Shown here one piece after another: positions 47,720-55,864 of a stretch of DNA of 64,000 bases (positions within the stretch are counted from its first letter, which is position 1; the number at the start of each line of letters is the position of its first letter). The notes under the pieces are model-generated. The model saw only the letters and a program-made list of their open reading frames with translations. It was not told the origin of the DNA and ran no database searches. The stretch is from contig JAFZTS010000080.1 in the NCBI GenBank assembly GCA_017618715.1, positions 1 through 64,000 of the forward strand. Reading direction: 5' to 3'. The translations under genes and the position numbers were made by a program. Source of the stretch: Bacteroidales bacterium (GTDB lineage Bacteria > Bacteroidota > Bacteroidia > Bacteroidales > UBA3663).

Positions 47720-50029
47720 ATGAAGATTCAATTCCTTGCAGCATCCATGCTGCTCATCTGTTCACAATCCCTGACGGCACAGCAGCTCACGCTCAGTGCC
47801 GACAATGTTGATGAAGTTCTCAAGGCGATGACCCTTGAGGAGAAAGCCACCCTTTGCGTAGGTTACAGCATTGCCCAGGCTACCGAGCAACTGAATGGAG
47901 TGCTGGGCGCCCATGCCGACCTTGTCCCGGGTGCCGCCGGTGCCACCCGTGCCATCCCTCGCCTCGGTATTCCCTCGACCGTTCTTGCCGACGGTCCTGC
48001 CGGTGTGCGTATCCGTCCCACTCGCGAAGGCGATCCCAACACCTATTATGCCACAGGTTTCCCCGTCGGAACGGCCTTGGCATGCACTTGGAACCAGGAA
48101 CTTGTCGAGAGCGTAGGTCATAGCATCGGCAACGAGGTGCTCGAGTACGGTTGCGACGTCCTGCTTGCCCCTGGCATGAACATCCATCGTTCGCCGCTCT
48201 GCGGACGCAATTTCGAATACTATTCCGAGGATCCGCTGGTAGCCGGCAAGATTGCAGCTGCCTACGTGCGTGGCATCCAAAGCCAAGGCGTCGGCACCAG
48301 CATCAAGCATTTCGCCGTCAACTCGCAGGAGACCAACCGCACCTTCGTGGATGAAGTGCTGAGCCAGCGTGCTTTGCGCGAGATTTATCTCAAGGGTTTC
48401 GAGATTGCCGTGAAGGAGGCCGATCCCTGGACCGTGATGTCGTCCTACAATCAGGTGAACGGCGAATTCGCCCAGCAGAGCCACGGCCTGCTCACCACCA
48501 TCCTGCGCGACGAGTGGGGCTTCAAGGGCATCGTGATGACCGACTGGGGTGCCAAGGAAGGCACGGTGAAAGCCGTCATCGCTGGTAATGACCTCATGGA
48601 GCCGGGCAACCAGACAGAGATCAACCGCATCATCGAGGGGGTTAACAATGGCACCATCCCCATGGCCGACCTCGACCGCAACGCCCGTCGCATGTTGCAG
48701 TACATCGTCCGCACTCCTCGTTTCAAGGGCTACAAATATAGCAACAAGCCCGACCTCAAGGCACATGCCGATGTCACCCGTCAGACGGCTACCGAAGGCA
48801 TGGTATTGCTCAAGAACGACGCCAACGCCCTGCCCATGAAGGACGTGAAGAACGTGGCCGTCTTCGGCATCACCGCCTACGACTTCATCGCAGGTGGCAC
48901 AGGTTCGGGCGATGTCAACAAGGCTTACACCGTCGATCTGATGCAGGGCATCACCAATGCCGGCCTTGCTGTCACCGACGACCTGAAGAACCTCTACTAC
49001 GACTACAAGAAGTTCCAGGAGAGCAAGGATGCAGCCGAGTTTGCCAATACATTCCGTTGGGGCAAGCCCGTGCTTCCCGAACTCGAGGTTTCTTCTCGCA
49101 CCATCTCCAATCAGGCCAAGAAGGCCGACATCGCCCTGGTTTGCCTGGGTCGTCAGGCTGGCGAAGGTGCCGACCGTCACATCGAGAATGACTTCAACCT
49201 CACCGAGGTCGAGCGTAACCTCCTCAACGACGTCTGCCTCTACTTCCATCAGGCAGGCAAGAAGGTCATCGTTATTCTCAACATGGGCAATGTCATCGAG
49301 ACAGCCTCGTGGAAAGGAATGCCCGATGCCATCCTCATGGCATGGCAACCAGGTCAGGAAGGCGGCAACTCAGTGGTCGATGTGCTCACAGGCAAGGCCA
49401 ATCCTTCGGGCAAGCTCACCATGACCTTCCCCATCGCGGCAAGCGACATCCCCGCGCTTGCCAACTATCCGAATGTAGGCATCTCCGAGGTGCGTGGCTG
49501 GCGTAGCCGTGGACCCGTCAAGAACACCGACTACACCCTCCATCAGGAAGGCATCTATGTGGGCTATCGTTACTTCAACACCAACGATGTCGCCGTTTCC
49601 TATCCCTTCGGCTACGGCCTGAGCTACACCACCTTCGCCTACAGCAAGCCTGTGGTTAAGCCAGGCAAGGACGGTTTCACCGCCACTATCACCATCACCA
49701 ACACCGGCAAGGTGGCTGGCAAGGAGGCTGTGCAGCTCTACGTGAGTGCGCCTGACGGCGGCCTTGAAAAGCCCGCCAACGAGCTCAAGGCATTCGCCAA
49801 GACGCGTGAACTCCAACCCGGTGAGAGCCAAACGCTCACGATGAACGTCACCGCCTACGGTCTCTCGTCTTACAACGAGGCCACTCAGGCATGGGAGACC
49901 GCTGCAGGCCGCTACACCGTGAAGTTCGGCGCCAGCGTCGAGGACATCCGTGCCACAGCCATCTACACCCAGGCCAAGGCCCAGAGCTTCGCAGGCCACG
50001 ACGTCTGCAAGCCCGATAGGGAACTGTAA
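47720..50029 (+). CDS. Glycoside hydrolase family 3 (beta-glucosidase/beta-xylosidase type)
   Basis: This 769-residue protein has a signal peptide (MKIQFLAASMLLICSQSLTAQ), the GH3 N-terminal barrel (RLGIPSTVLADGPAGVRIRP, SGR-type region GRNFEYYSEDPLVAGKIAAAYVRGIQSQGVGTSIKHFAVNSQE) with the nucleophile Asp275 in GIVMTDWGA, the alpha/beta sandwich (TATEGMVLLKNDANALP, VAVFGITAYD) and a C-terminal fibronectin-III-like domain (VTVTGKVAGKEAVQLYVS-like stretch). GH3 enzymes release terminal sugars from short oligosaccharides in the periplasm. Whether it cleaves xylosides or glucosides cannot be told. It lies beside the GH115 and HTCS genes. Confidence 0.93.
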   Translation: MKIQFLAASMLLICSQSLTAQQLTLSADNVDEVLKAMTLEEKATLCVGYSIAQATEQLNGVLGAHADLVPGAAGATRAIPRLGIPSTVLADGPAGVRIRPTREGDPNTYYATGFPVGTALACTWNQELVESVGHSIGNEVLEYGCDVLLAPGMNIHRSPLCGRNFEYYSEDPLVAGKIAAAYVRGIQSQGVGTSIKHFAVNSQETNRTFVDEVLSQRALREIYLKGFEIAVKEADPWTVMSSYNQVNGEFAQQSHGLLTTILRDEWGFKGIVMTDWGAKEGTVKAVIAGNDLMEPGNQTEINRIIEGVNNGTIPMADLDRNARRMLQYIVRTPRFKGYKYSNKPDLKAHADVTRQTATEGMVLLKNDANALPMKDVKNVAVFGITAYDFIAGGTGSGDVNKAYTVDLMQGITNAGLAVTDDLKNLYYDYKKFQESKDAAEFANTFRWGKPVLPELEVSSRTISNQAKKADIALVCLGRQAGEGADRHIENDFNLTEVERNLLNDVCLYFHQAGKKVIVILNMGNVIETASWKGMPDAILMAWQPGQEGGNSVVDVLTGKANPSGKLTMTFPIAASDIPALANYPNVGISEVRGWRSRGPVKNTDYTLHQEGIYVGYRYFNTNDVAVSYPFGYGLSYTTFAYSKPVVKPGKDGFTATITITNTGKVAGKEAVQLYVSAPDGGLEKPANELKAFAKTRELQPGESQTLTMNVTAYGLSSYNEATQAWETAAGRYTVKFGASVEDIRATAIYTQAKAQSFAGHDVCKPDREL

Positions 50030-50065
50030 TCAGTAATATTTTCTAAGAATGCCCCTCAAAACTGC

Positions 50066-50101
50066 TTCTTTGCAGCATCCATTTCGACAAGTCGAAAACA
50101 A
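50066..50101 (+). repeat. Second copy of the GH3 leader palindrome, downstream of GH3
   Basis: ATTTCGACAAGTCGAAAACAA at 50081-50101 differs at four of 21 positions from the sequence at 47677-47697 in the GH3 leader, and both are preceded by a TTTGCA word. Each holds the inverted repeat TTTCGA..(A)GTCGAAA. It could be a duplicated promoter fragment or a site for a regulator. Confidence 0.5.
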
Positions 50102-50121
50102 AAGCGGATAATAACATGTGT

Positions 50122-50258
50122 GGTCGCATAGCTCAAAATTATAGAAAAATTTAATCAAAAAATTTTAAGAAAAACGGGTCGGTATTAGTTTGATTTCAGA
50201 CATTCATCTTTTGATAATTTTTTAAATCAATTTTCTTATAATTTTGAGCGAAGCGACC
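50122..50258. repeat. 137-bp AT-rich element with long imperfect inverted repeats
   Basis: Arms of about 45 bases at 50122-50166 and 50212-50258 pair imperfectly (roughly four of five positions). The outer ends GGTCGC/GCGACC and the inner GCTCAAAATTATA / TATAATTTTGAGC match perfectly. The element fills half of the 282-bp gap after GH3. It resembles a miniature inverted-repeat element. No obvious target-site duplication was seen. Confidence 0.7.
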
Positions 50259-50311
50259 CCTAAAACATATTTTTATATAGAAGCGATAATCAGTACATAA
50301 GCTTATATTTT

Positions 50312-50677
50312 ATGGAGAGGTTTTTGGTTTTTATCACGCAGTTCTTTATAACTGTAATTGCTGTGTTTTTGTGGATGGAATCCGCAGGAGATGGGCCGAG
50401 CGCTCCCCTCTGGTTAATCGTTGATACTGTTCCGGTGTTATTGGCGACATTCGTGGTATTTCTCCTTACATTGTGGCTTCGTCGCAGAACAAATCGCATC
50501 GTGATGAGCTCGTGCATCATCGGGCTTTATTTCCTCATGCGCTACACTTGGATTGTACAATCGGAAGGAGACCTGGTGTTTATAACTTATTTCTTGCTCA
50601 ATCCTATTCTCCCGGAACTGATTTGCTTGCTTTATTATGTTAAGGAGGAGAAGAAACGCAAGGCATCGTTGAATTGA
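50312..50677 (+). CDS. Small four-helix membrane protein, unknown
   Basis: This 121-residue protein has four hydrophobic segments (FLVFITQFFITVIAVFLWM, LWLIVDTVPVLLATFVVFLLTLWL, IVMSSCIIGLYFLMRYTW, LVFITYFLLNPILPELICLLYYV) and a Lys-rich C-terminus (KEEKKRKASLN). I do not recognise a family. Base composition is clearly more AT-rich than the flanking glycosidase and isomerase genes, as is the upstream gap. It is followed after 31 bases by another small membrane protein. Confidence 0.7.
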   Translation: MERFLVFITQFFITVIAVFLWMESAGDGPSAPLWLIVDTVPVLLATFVVFLLTLWLRRRTNRIVMSSCIIGLYFLMRYTWIVQSEGDLVFITYFLLNPILPELICLLYYVKEEKKRKASLN

Positions 50678-50708
50678 ACGGATTAGTGTTTTTTCAAAAC
50701 TATAAACT

Positions 50709-50996
50709 ATGAAACAGCTAAAAAATCCATTGGGGATAAGTGTGGTGCTGATGATTCTCGTGTTTCTCAGTGGAATAATCTTGATTTACTTCAATTTTGT
50801 TTATCGGGCTCCATTGGCATTCAATTTGACATTATTTCTGATTGGCGTTTTTGCGACGGTTTTTCAGGTTTATGCTGTGATTTTCTTAATGAAAAAAGAG
50901 AAAATAGGCTGGCGCTTCTTGGCGTTGTTTCTACATTTTATAATGTCATTGCCATTTTGGTTTGTAGTTTTTCATATCAGATTTTTTCTCCTCTAG
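50709..50996 (+). CDS. Small three-helix membrane protein, unknown
   Basis: This 95-residue protein has three hydrophobic segments (LGISVVLMILVFLSGIILIYF, FNLTLFLIGVFATVFQVYAVIFLM, FLALFLHFIMSLPFWFVVF). It has no recognised domain and AT-rich codons like its upstream neighbour. The pair may be a recently acquired unit. A hairpin terminator follows. Confidence 0.65.
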   Translation: MKQLKNPLGISVVLMILVFLSGIILIYFNFVYRAPLAFNLTLFLIGVFATVFQVYAVIFLMKKEKIGWRFLALFLHFIMSLPFWFVVFHIRFFLL

Positions 50997-51015
50997 ACCT
51001 TATCAATCCATAAAT

Positions 51016-51066
51016 AATCCCATGCAGTCTTTTGGGTTGCACGGGATTAATTGTTGTAGTTTTTTA
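51016..51066. terminator. Hairpin terminator between convergent genes
   Basis: AATCCCATGCA (51016-51026) pairs with TGCACGGGATT (51038-51048) with one A-C mismatch. A T-rich stretch (TTGTTGTAGTTTTTT) follows on the plus strand. It ends the small membrane gene unit. Confidence 0.7.
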
Positions 51067-51110
51067 GCTTGTGCTCGTCAATGCCAGTAAGCATTGACAA
51101 TCATGTTTCA

Positions 51111-52445
51111 TCACTTGCGATAGGAGGGAAGCACGAAATCCTGTGCCTTCAGATATTCGGCACATCGCCGCACACCTTCCATCGAATCGAACGAGCCATC
51201 ATTGCCCTCCATCTCCACCACGTAGTTCTCCAGTCCGGCCACACCCGCATTGCGGAAGATGGCATCGAATCCGACAAATCCGCTTGCTCCCAGTTCATAG
51301 ATGTCCTTGATGTGGAGCATCTTGAAGCGACCGGGATATTTCTTGAAGTAATACACCGGACCCTGCTTTGCCATCACAGCCCAGAAGGTATCCATTTGCC
51401 AGAACACGTTTTCGGCATCGGTGTGCTGCATCATATAGTCGATCCATACCTGTCCCTCCACTTTCTGAAACTCATGCGAATGAGTATGATAGCCATAACT
51501 GAGGCCAGCCTCACGGCAACGGCGTCCTATCTCATTGTAGTAGTCGCAGATGGTCTGTCCGTCCTTCAGTGATTTGGGCGTTTCGCCCCATGAAGTGACT
51601 ACATAATACATGCCCGCTGCCTTATGCGCCTCGATAGCCTGGTCCCACCATTCCAGCGCTTGCGTGAAATCGTGGTTGGCCAGTTCCTCGGCATTCAGGT
51701 TGCGATTGACGTGCGAAGAGATGGGCATCAGTCCCGCCTCCTCGCAATCTTGCCTGTATTGCTCGGGCGAGACGCCGTAGAACTTCCCGTCCTTGTAGTC
51801 AGCCGCCTCGATACCCGTGTATCCCATCTCTCTCAACTGCTTGAACACCGCTGCATGGTTCTTGGCATACAACTCAGCATTGCCTATCACGTCACGAATG
51901 CTATAGAGTTGCAGAGCCATCTCTTTGGGTTCGTTCAGATAGTTTCGCATTCCTTCCAGCAGGTCGTAGGTGTCCTCCTTACCGTCGGAATCTGTCCAGA
52001 ACTGGAAGATGTTGTGGATGCGCCATTCTCCTTCCTCGCAACAGAATGCGAACTTGCGCTTGACGACCTGTATGCTACTGTAGAGCGTGAAACTGACTGT
52101 CGCCGTTCCTTGCTCCAGGTCCATGTGTTCAAACTTGAAGTCACGAGCCTCAAGGTCGTCAGGGTTAGTGTCTTGCATCTCAGTCCAGTAGTCCTCGTTA
52201 AAGAAGCCGATTTCTTCCAATTCAGCATCCTTTTCCTCAACAGCACGGACTGTTTTGACCCATGTGTTGCAGGCGAAACGCGCGTCATAGTAGTCCCCGT
52301 GTCCGGCAGCAGCGGCATACAGGTCGTTGATGATACCGGTGATGATGTTCTGTGCCTCCAGTTCCTTCTCGTCGTTGTTGGCAGTCATCGCACCGAGAGT
52401 GGCGCACACGCACATCAGAATGATAGTTGAAACAGATTTATGCAT
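51111..52445 (-). CDS. Secreted sugar-phosphate isomerase/epimerase-like protein with N-terminal DUF3828-like domain
   Basis: This 444-residue protein has a signal peptide (MHKSVSTIILMCVCATLGAM). A domain at about 28-155 (NIITGIINDLYAAAAGHGDYYDARFACNTW ... EWRIHNIFQFW) looks like an NTF2/DUF3828-type fold. A xylose-isomerase-like TIM barrel at about 175-444 shows MALQLYSIRDVI, REMGYTGIEAADY, ISSHVNRNL, YGYHTHSHEFQKV, WQMDTFWAVMAKQGP and GRFKMLHIKD, with the metal-ligand Glu/His/Asp positions of the AP-endonuclease-2 superfamily present. The fusion with an exported sorting signal is unusual for a sugar isomerase. Substrate unknown. Confidence 0.82.
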   Translation of the reverse strand: MHKSVSTIILMCVCATLGAMTANNDEKELEAQNIITGIINDLYAAAAGHGDYYDARFACNTWVKTVRAVEEKDAELEEIGFFNEDYWTEMQDTNPDDLEARDFKFEHMDLEQGTATVSFTLYSSIQVVKRKFAFCCEEGEWRIHNIFQFWTDSDGKEDTYDLLEGMRNYLNEPKEMALQLYSIRDVIGNAELYAKNHAAVFKQLREMGYTGIEAADYKDGKFYGVSPEQYRQDCEEAGLMPISSHVNRNLNAEELANHDFTQALEWWDQAIEAHKAAGMYYVVTSWGETPKSLKDGQTICDYYNEIGRRCREAGLSYGYHTHSHEFQKVEGQVWIDYMMQHTDAENVFWQMDTFWAVMAKQGPVYYFKKYPGRFKMLHIKDIYELGASGFVGFDAIFRNAGVAGLENYVVEMEGNDGSFDSMEGVRRCAEYLKAQDFVLPSYRK

Positions 52446-52470
52446 TGTCGTAGTTTATTTGTTTGTTGTG

Positions 52471-52502
52471 CAAAGATAAGGTAATTCGAAGAAACTTCCA
52501 AT
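52471..52502 (-). promoter_or_regulatory. Promoter for the TIM-barrel fusion gene
   Basis: On the minus strand TATCTTTG (52471-52478) is preceded after 20 bases by ATTG (52499-52502), a one-mismatch -33 box. Confidence 0.62.
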
Positions 52503-52590
52503 TTTTCACTCTCTTTTTTTCTGGGCTTTGCTCTTTTATGCCCAAAATCCCCCAAATAACGGGTTGTGCCACTATTTTTTTCGCAAGATT

Positions 52591-52622
52591 TTTGGAGTTT
52601 GTGGGAGAATATATTATTTTTG
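52591..52622 (+). promoter_or_regulatory. Upstream promoter in the 329-bp gap before the aquaporin gene
   Basis: TTTG (52591-52594), a 20-base spacer and TATTTTTG (52615-52622) match the consensus exactly. The start near 52629 would give a leader of about 145 bases. The rest of the 329-bp gap (52446-52774) holds the divergent promoter, a second -7 box at 52731 and no obvious gene apart from a 14-codon frame at 52671-52715. Confidence 0.7.
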
Positions 52623-52730
52623 CACACGAAAAATAGCAACAACGTGCGCCGCAAAACAAACTGCATCGCGATGAAGCAAAGGTTTTTCGCGATGGTGAAG
52701 GGTGGCGGTGCATGATAGCGTACAATACTT

Positions 52731-52738
52731 TATCTTTG
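52731..52738 (+). promoter_or_regulatory. -7 box proximal to the aquaporin gene
   Basis: TATCTTTG lies 36 bases before the ATG at 52775 with no consensus -33 element, suggesting a second, possibly regulated, start. Confidence 0.5.
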
Positions 52739-52774
52739 CAGTGGAAATGACGAATAACCTTTGAGACAAGAGTA

Positions 52775-53587
52775 ATGAAAGACTTTATCGGTGAGTTGAT
52801 GGGAACATTTGTTCTCGTATTTATGGGATGCAGTTGTGTGGCAGTGACCGTGTTGTTCGGCGAATACAGCAGCATCTTCCAGATAGGTCTGGTGTGGGGT
52901 TTGGCTGTGACATTGGCCATCTTCCTGACGCGCAACATCTGCTGTGCCCACTTTAATCCGGCAGTGTCGGTGGCGATGGTGGTTGCCCGACGGATGGAAG
53001 TCCGTCGATTGCCCGTCTATCTGACGGCACAGTTCTTGGGAGCCATGCTGGCGGGTCTGGTGATCTACGGCCTGTTTTCGGCATCGATTGCCCACTATGA
53101 GGCAGTGCGCGGGATTGTGCGAGGCACTGCTGCATCGGTCGATACAGCCCGCATGTTCGGCGAGTTCTATCCCAATCCAGGCGACAGCAGCATTGCTACG
53201 GTGTCGCTACCACTGGCCATGTGTGCCGAGGGCTTCGGCACGTTCCTCCTTGTGCTTTTCGTTTTCGCTTTGACCGAGGACTGCAATGTGGGACATCCCT
53301 CGTCGGACCTGCAACCCATGTTCATCGGCCTGACCGTGAGCAGCATCATCTTCTTCGTAGCACCATTCACCCAGGCGGGACTTAATCCTGCTCGTGATCT
53401 TGGTCCGCGTATCGTGACCTATTTTGCCGGATGGGGTGATGCAGCCCTGCCCGACACCGTAGGCGGGTGGTTCTGGGTCTATGTCCTTGCACCCATCATC
53501 GGCGCAACTCTTGCAGCCCTATTCTTTAAGTTCGTCCTCGAACCCATCAATGTGAAGAAGAACCACGATTGTCAATGCAAATACTAA
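52775..53587 (+). CDS. Aquaglyceroporin (MIP family)
   Basis: This 270-residue inner-membrane channel has six helices and both pore motifs: HFNPAVSVA with NPA at 61-63 and GLNPARDLGPR near 205. The Asp after the second NPAR is a mark of the glycerol-facilitator branch, so glycerol or another small uncharged solute is more likely than water alone. The extra extracellular stretch (HYEAVRGIVRGTAASVDTARMFGEFYPNPG) fits GlpF-like loop C. The C-terminus carries CQC. A G3E GTPase gene follows after 17 bases. Confidence 0.95.
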   Translation: MKDFIGELMGTFVLVFMGCSCVAVTVLFGEYSSIFQIGLVWGLAVTLAIFLTRNICCAHFNPAVSVAMVVARRMEVRRLPVYLTAQFLGAMLAGLVIYGLFSASIAHYEAVRGIVRGTAASVDTARMFGEFYPNPGDSSIATVSLPLAMCAEGFGTFLLVLFVFALTEDCNVGHPSSDLQPMFIGLTVSSIIFFVAPFTQAGLNPARDLGPRIVTYFAGWGDAALPDTVGGWFWVYVLAPIIGATLAALFFKFVLEPINVKKNHDCQCKY

Positions 53588-53604
53588 ATCATCAGTAACG
53601 CTTT

Positions 53605-54687
53605 ATGAATCAGACTAGACTTATCCTTTGCGGTGGTTTCCTCGGAGCAGGCAAAACCACCCTTATTTGGGACGTTGCCCAACGTCTCATGGCCCAAGGC
53701 AAGCGAGTGGGACTCATCACCAACGATCAGGCTCCCGAACTCGTCGATAGCCAGTTGTTGAAACAGGCAAACCTGAAGGTTGCCGAGGTGGCAGGCAGCT
53801 GTTTCTGCTGCAATTTCAACGGCTTCGTCGATGCCATCCGTTCATTGCGCACCGATGTCATGGCCGATGTCATCCTTGCAGAACCCGTCGGCAGCTGTGC
53901 CGACCTTACAGCCACCATCGTGCGTCCGCTTAAGAAATTCCACAATACCGAGGTCATCGTCTCGCCTCTTACCGTGTTGAGCGACCCCGTGCGACTGAAG
54001 TCCATCCTCTACGGCGGCGATGGCGGCCTGCACGAAGATGCAGCCTACATCTACCGCAAGCAGTTGGAGGAGAGCGAGGTGATTCTCATTACCAAGACCG
54101 ACCTCTTGAGTGACGAGGAGGTGGCGAAGTTGGTCAAGGATACACAGACCTGCTTCCACCACACGAAGGTGATGACCGCCAGTGTGATGACCGGCACGGG
54201 CGTCCGTGATTGGTTCAACGAAGTGGCCAACCGTCAGGGCGAGGGCAAGAAGATTCTCGACATCGACTACGACAAGTATGCCCACGGGGAAGCCGTGCTC
54301 GGATGGCTCAACGGCACCTTGGCTCTCACGGGCAAGAACGCCTATTGGGACACTGTTCTGAAGGATATCATGACGGGCATGGCCAAAGCTATCAAGAAGG
54401 AGAAGCTCCGCGTAGGTCACATCAAGGTGATTGCCGAAAACGGCAAGCAGTATGCCGTGGGCAACATTACCGGCGACGCATCCACTCTCCAGTTGCGCGG
54501 CACTGCTGGCACGAGCGACAACGTGAAGCTCATCATCAATGCCCGCGTGGAAACCACACCCGAGCATCTCGACGAGATAGTTCGCCAGGTGCTCGTCGAT
54601 GCCATCGACGGACAATACAACGACGAGGTGCTGGCTTGGCGCTACCTGCAACCAGGTCGGCCGAACCCTACGCACCGCATAGTTTGA
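53605..54687 (+). CDS. G3E-family (CobW-like) GTP-binding protein
   Basis: This 360-residue P-loop GTPase has Walker A GGFLGAGKTT (10-19), the G3E metal-site motif CFCC (66, 68, 69) in GSCFCCNFNGF, an EPVGSC switch and the guanine-recognition TKTD (about 171-174). The C-terminal about 140 residues differ from the usual CobW_C domain (RVGHIKVIAENGKQYAVGNITGD). G3E proteins deliver metals or activate metallo-/corrinoid enzymes. Which target applies here is not visible, although a ferredoxin and a radical SAM gene lie 2 kb away. Co-transcribed with the aquaporin; strong terminator after it. Confidence 0.88.
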   Translation: MNQTRLILCGGFLGAGKTTLIWDVAQRLMAQGKRVGLITNDQAPELVDSQLLKQANLKVAEVAGSCFCCNFNGFVDAIRSLRTDVMADVILAEPVGSCADLTATIVRPLKKFHNTEVIVSPLTVLSDPVRLKSILYGGDGGLHEDAAYIYRKQLEESEVILITKTDLLSDEEVAKLVKDTQTCFHHTKVMTASVMTGTGVRDWFNEVANRQGEGKKILDIDYDKYAHGEAVLGWLNGTLALTGKNAYWDTVLKDIMTGMAKAIKKEKLRVGHIKVIAENGKQYAVGNITGDASTLQLRGTAGTSDNVKLIINARVETTPEHLDEIVRQVLVDAIDGQYNDEVLAWRYLQPGRPNPTHRIV

Positions 54688-54717
54688 ACAAGCCAATCCC
54701 TTACGCCAACCCCTTGC

Positions 54718-54742
54718 GCCCTCCCTTCCGGAGGGCTTTTTT
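54718..54742 (+). terminator. Rho-independent terminator after the G3E GTPase gene
   Basis: GCCCTCC (54718-54724) pairs with GGAGGGC (54730-54736) around a 5-base loop and is followed by six T residues. Confidence 0.92.
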
Positions 54743-54818
54743 GCGGCATTGAAATCGGCATAATGTCGTTTTTTTACGTTTTTATGCGTCAAAAGCTTTA
54801 ATTATGAATATTATTCAT

Positions 54819-54826
54819 TATCTTTG
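54819..54826 (+). promoter_or_regulatory. -7 box for the LytS/LytTR pair
   Basis: TATCTTTG lies 33 bases before the ATG at 54860. The -33 region carries no TTTG. Confidence 0.55.
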
Positions 54827-54859
54827 CACCGTGATGAAGGTGTACATTCAACTCGATCA

Positions 54860-55864
54860 ATGAAATTAGACAAGTCAATCAACAAGATTCTGCTGGCCAG
54901 CCTGGTGTGTGCGGCATTTGTCAGTTATCCCGACCTGCTCTTCCTGAGCTGGGACTGGGGGCGTTTGCCCAGCGAGGAGCGCGGATGCTACATCGACACG
55001 GTGCTGATACGCTTCCTCCTCTTTTGGATCTTTTCGACAAGTGTGCTGCTCTTCAACCAGCTTTGGCTGAAGAACACGCATCTGAGGGAGCGCATCTTGC
55101 CCAACGCGGCGCTTACACTCGTGGCCTTCGGTATCTATAAAGCCATCACCGCGCTGATTTGTCCTGGCTTCGACAGCAGGCCCATCATTTTGACGTTCCA
55201 GTTTTTCGTGATTGGCATGATGGGATTGCTATTGGGTTATGCTAACTATTTGAGCCTAATCCACCAGAAGAAGGACGAGGAGCTGCAACAGTTGAAGATT
55301 GAGAGCCTACAGAGCCGGTGCACGGCGTTGACCAATCAGATCAATCCGCATTTCTTCTTCAATTCTTTGAACGGTATCAGCAGTCTGGTGAGGAAGAAGG
55401 ACGACAAACTCACCATCTGCTACATCGACCACTTGAGCGACATTTTCCGCTATATCCTGCAAAGCGAGCACAAGGGCCTCGTGAGCCTCGAGGAGGAACT
55501 TGACTTCGCCCGTTCGTTCTGCGAGGTGATGGAGGTGCGCTATGCAGGCAAACTCGAAGTCAACATTGACGTGCCTACCGACTGTCTGAACCTCCAGATT
55601 CCTGTATTGGCGCTGTTACCGCTGATTGAGAATGTGACCGTTCACAATATGATTGATAGTGAACACCGGATGCGCATCGACATCGTGATGAACGAAGCCA
55701 AGGAACTTATCGTTACCAACCCGATGTACCCAAAGCTGTTCAAACCCGATACGCACGGCACGGGGCTCAGTAACCTCGACAAGCGCTTCATGCTGCTTAT
55801 GGACCGTTCCATCAGGATTGAGACAACCGACAACCACTACAAAGTTATTTTGCCATTAGGATAA
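54860..55864 (+). CDS. LytS/YehU-type sensor histidine kinase
   Basis: This 334-residue protein has four membrane helices (ILLASLVCAAFVSYPDLLFL, VLIRFLLFWIFSTSVLLFN, ILPNAALTLVAFGIYKAITAL, ILTFQFFVIGMMGLLLGYANYL) and a short coiled coil. The His_kinase domain has His164 in NQINPHFFFNSLNGISSL, SDIFRYILQ, SLEEELDFARSFCEVMEVRY and a reduced ATP site (LLPLIENVTVHNM, GTGLSNLDKRF). It passes phosphate to the response regulator that starts directly after its stop codon. The in-frame TTG further upstream was rejected because it overlaps the -7 box. Confidence 0.92.
   Translation: MKLDKSINKILLASLVCAAFVSYPDLLFLSWDWGRLPSEERGCYIDTVLIRFLLFWIFSTSVLLFNQLWLKNTHLRERILPNAALTLVAFGIYKAITALICPGFDSRPIILTFQFFVIGMMGLLLGYANYLSLIHQKKDEELQQLKIESLQSRCTALTNQINPHFFFNSLNGISSLVRKKDDKLTICYIDHLSDIFRYILQSEHKGLVSLEEELDFARSFCEVMEVRYAGKLEVNIDVPTDCLNLQIPVLALLPLIENVTVHNMIDSEHRMRIDIVMNEAKELIVTNPMYPKLFKPDTHGTGLSNLDKRFMLLMDRSIRIETTDNHYKVILPLG

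Noticed and set aside
50122..50258. Insertion sequence
   Set aside because: Inverted repeats are present but no transposase or remnant is encoded and no clear target duplication is visible; it is listed only as a repeat element.
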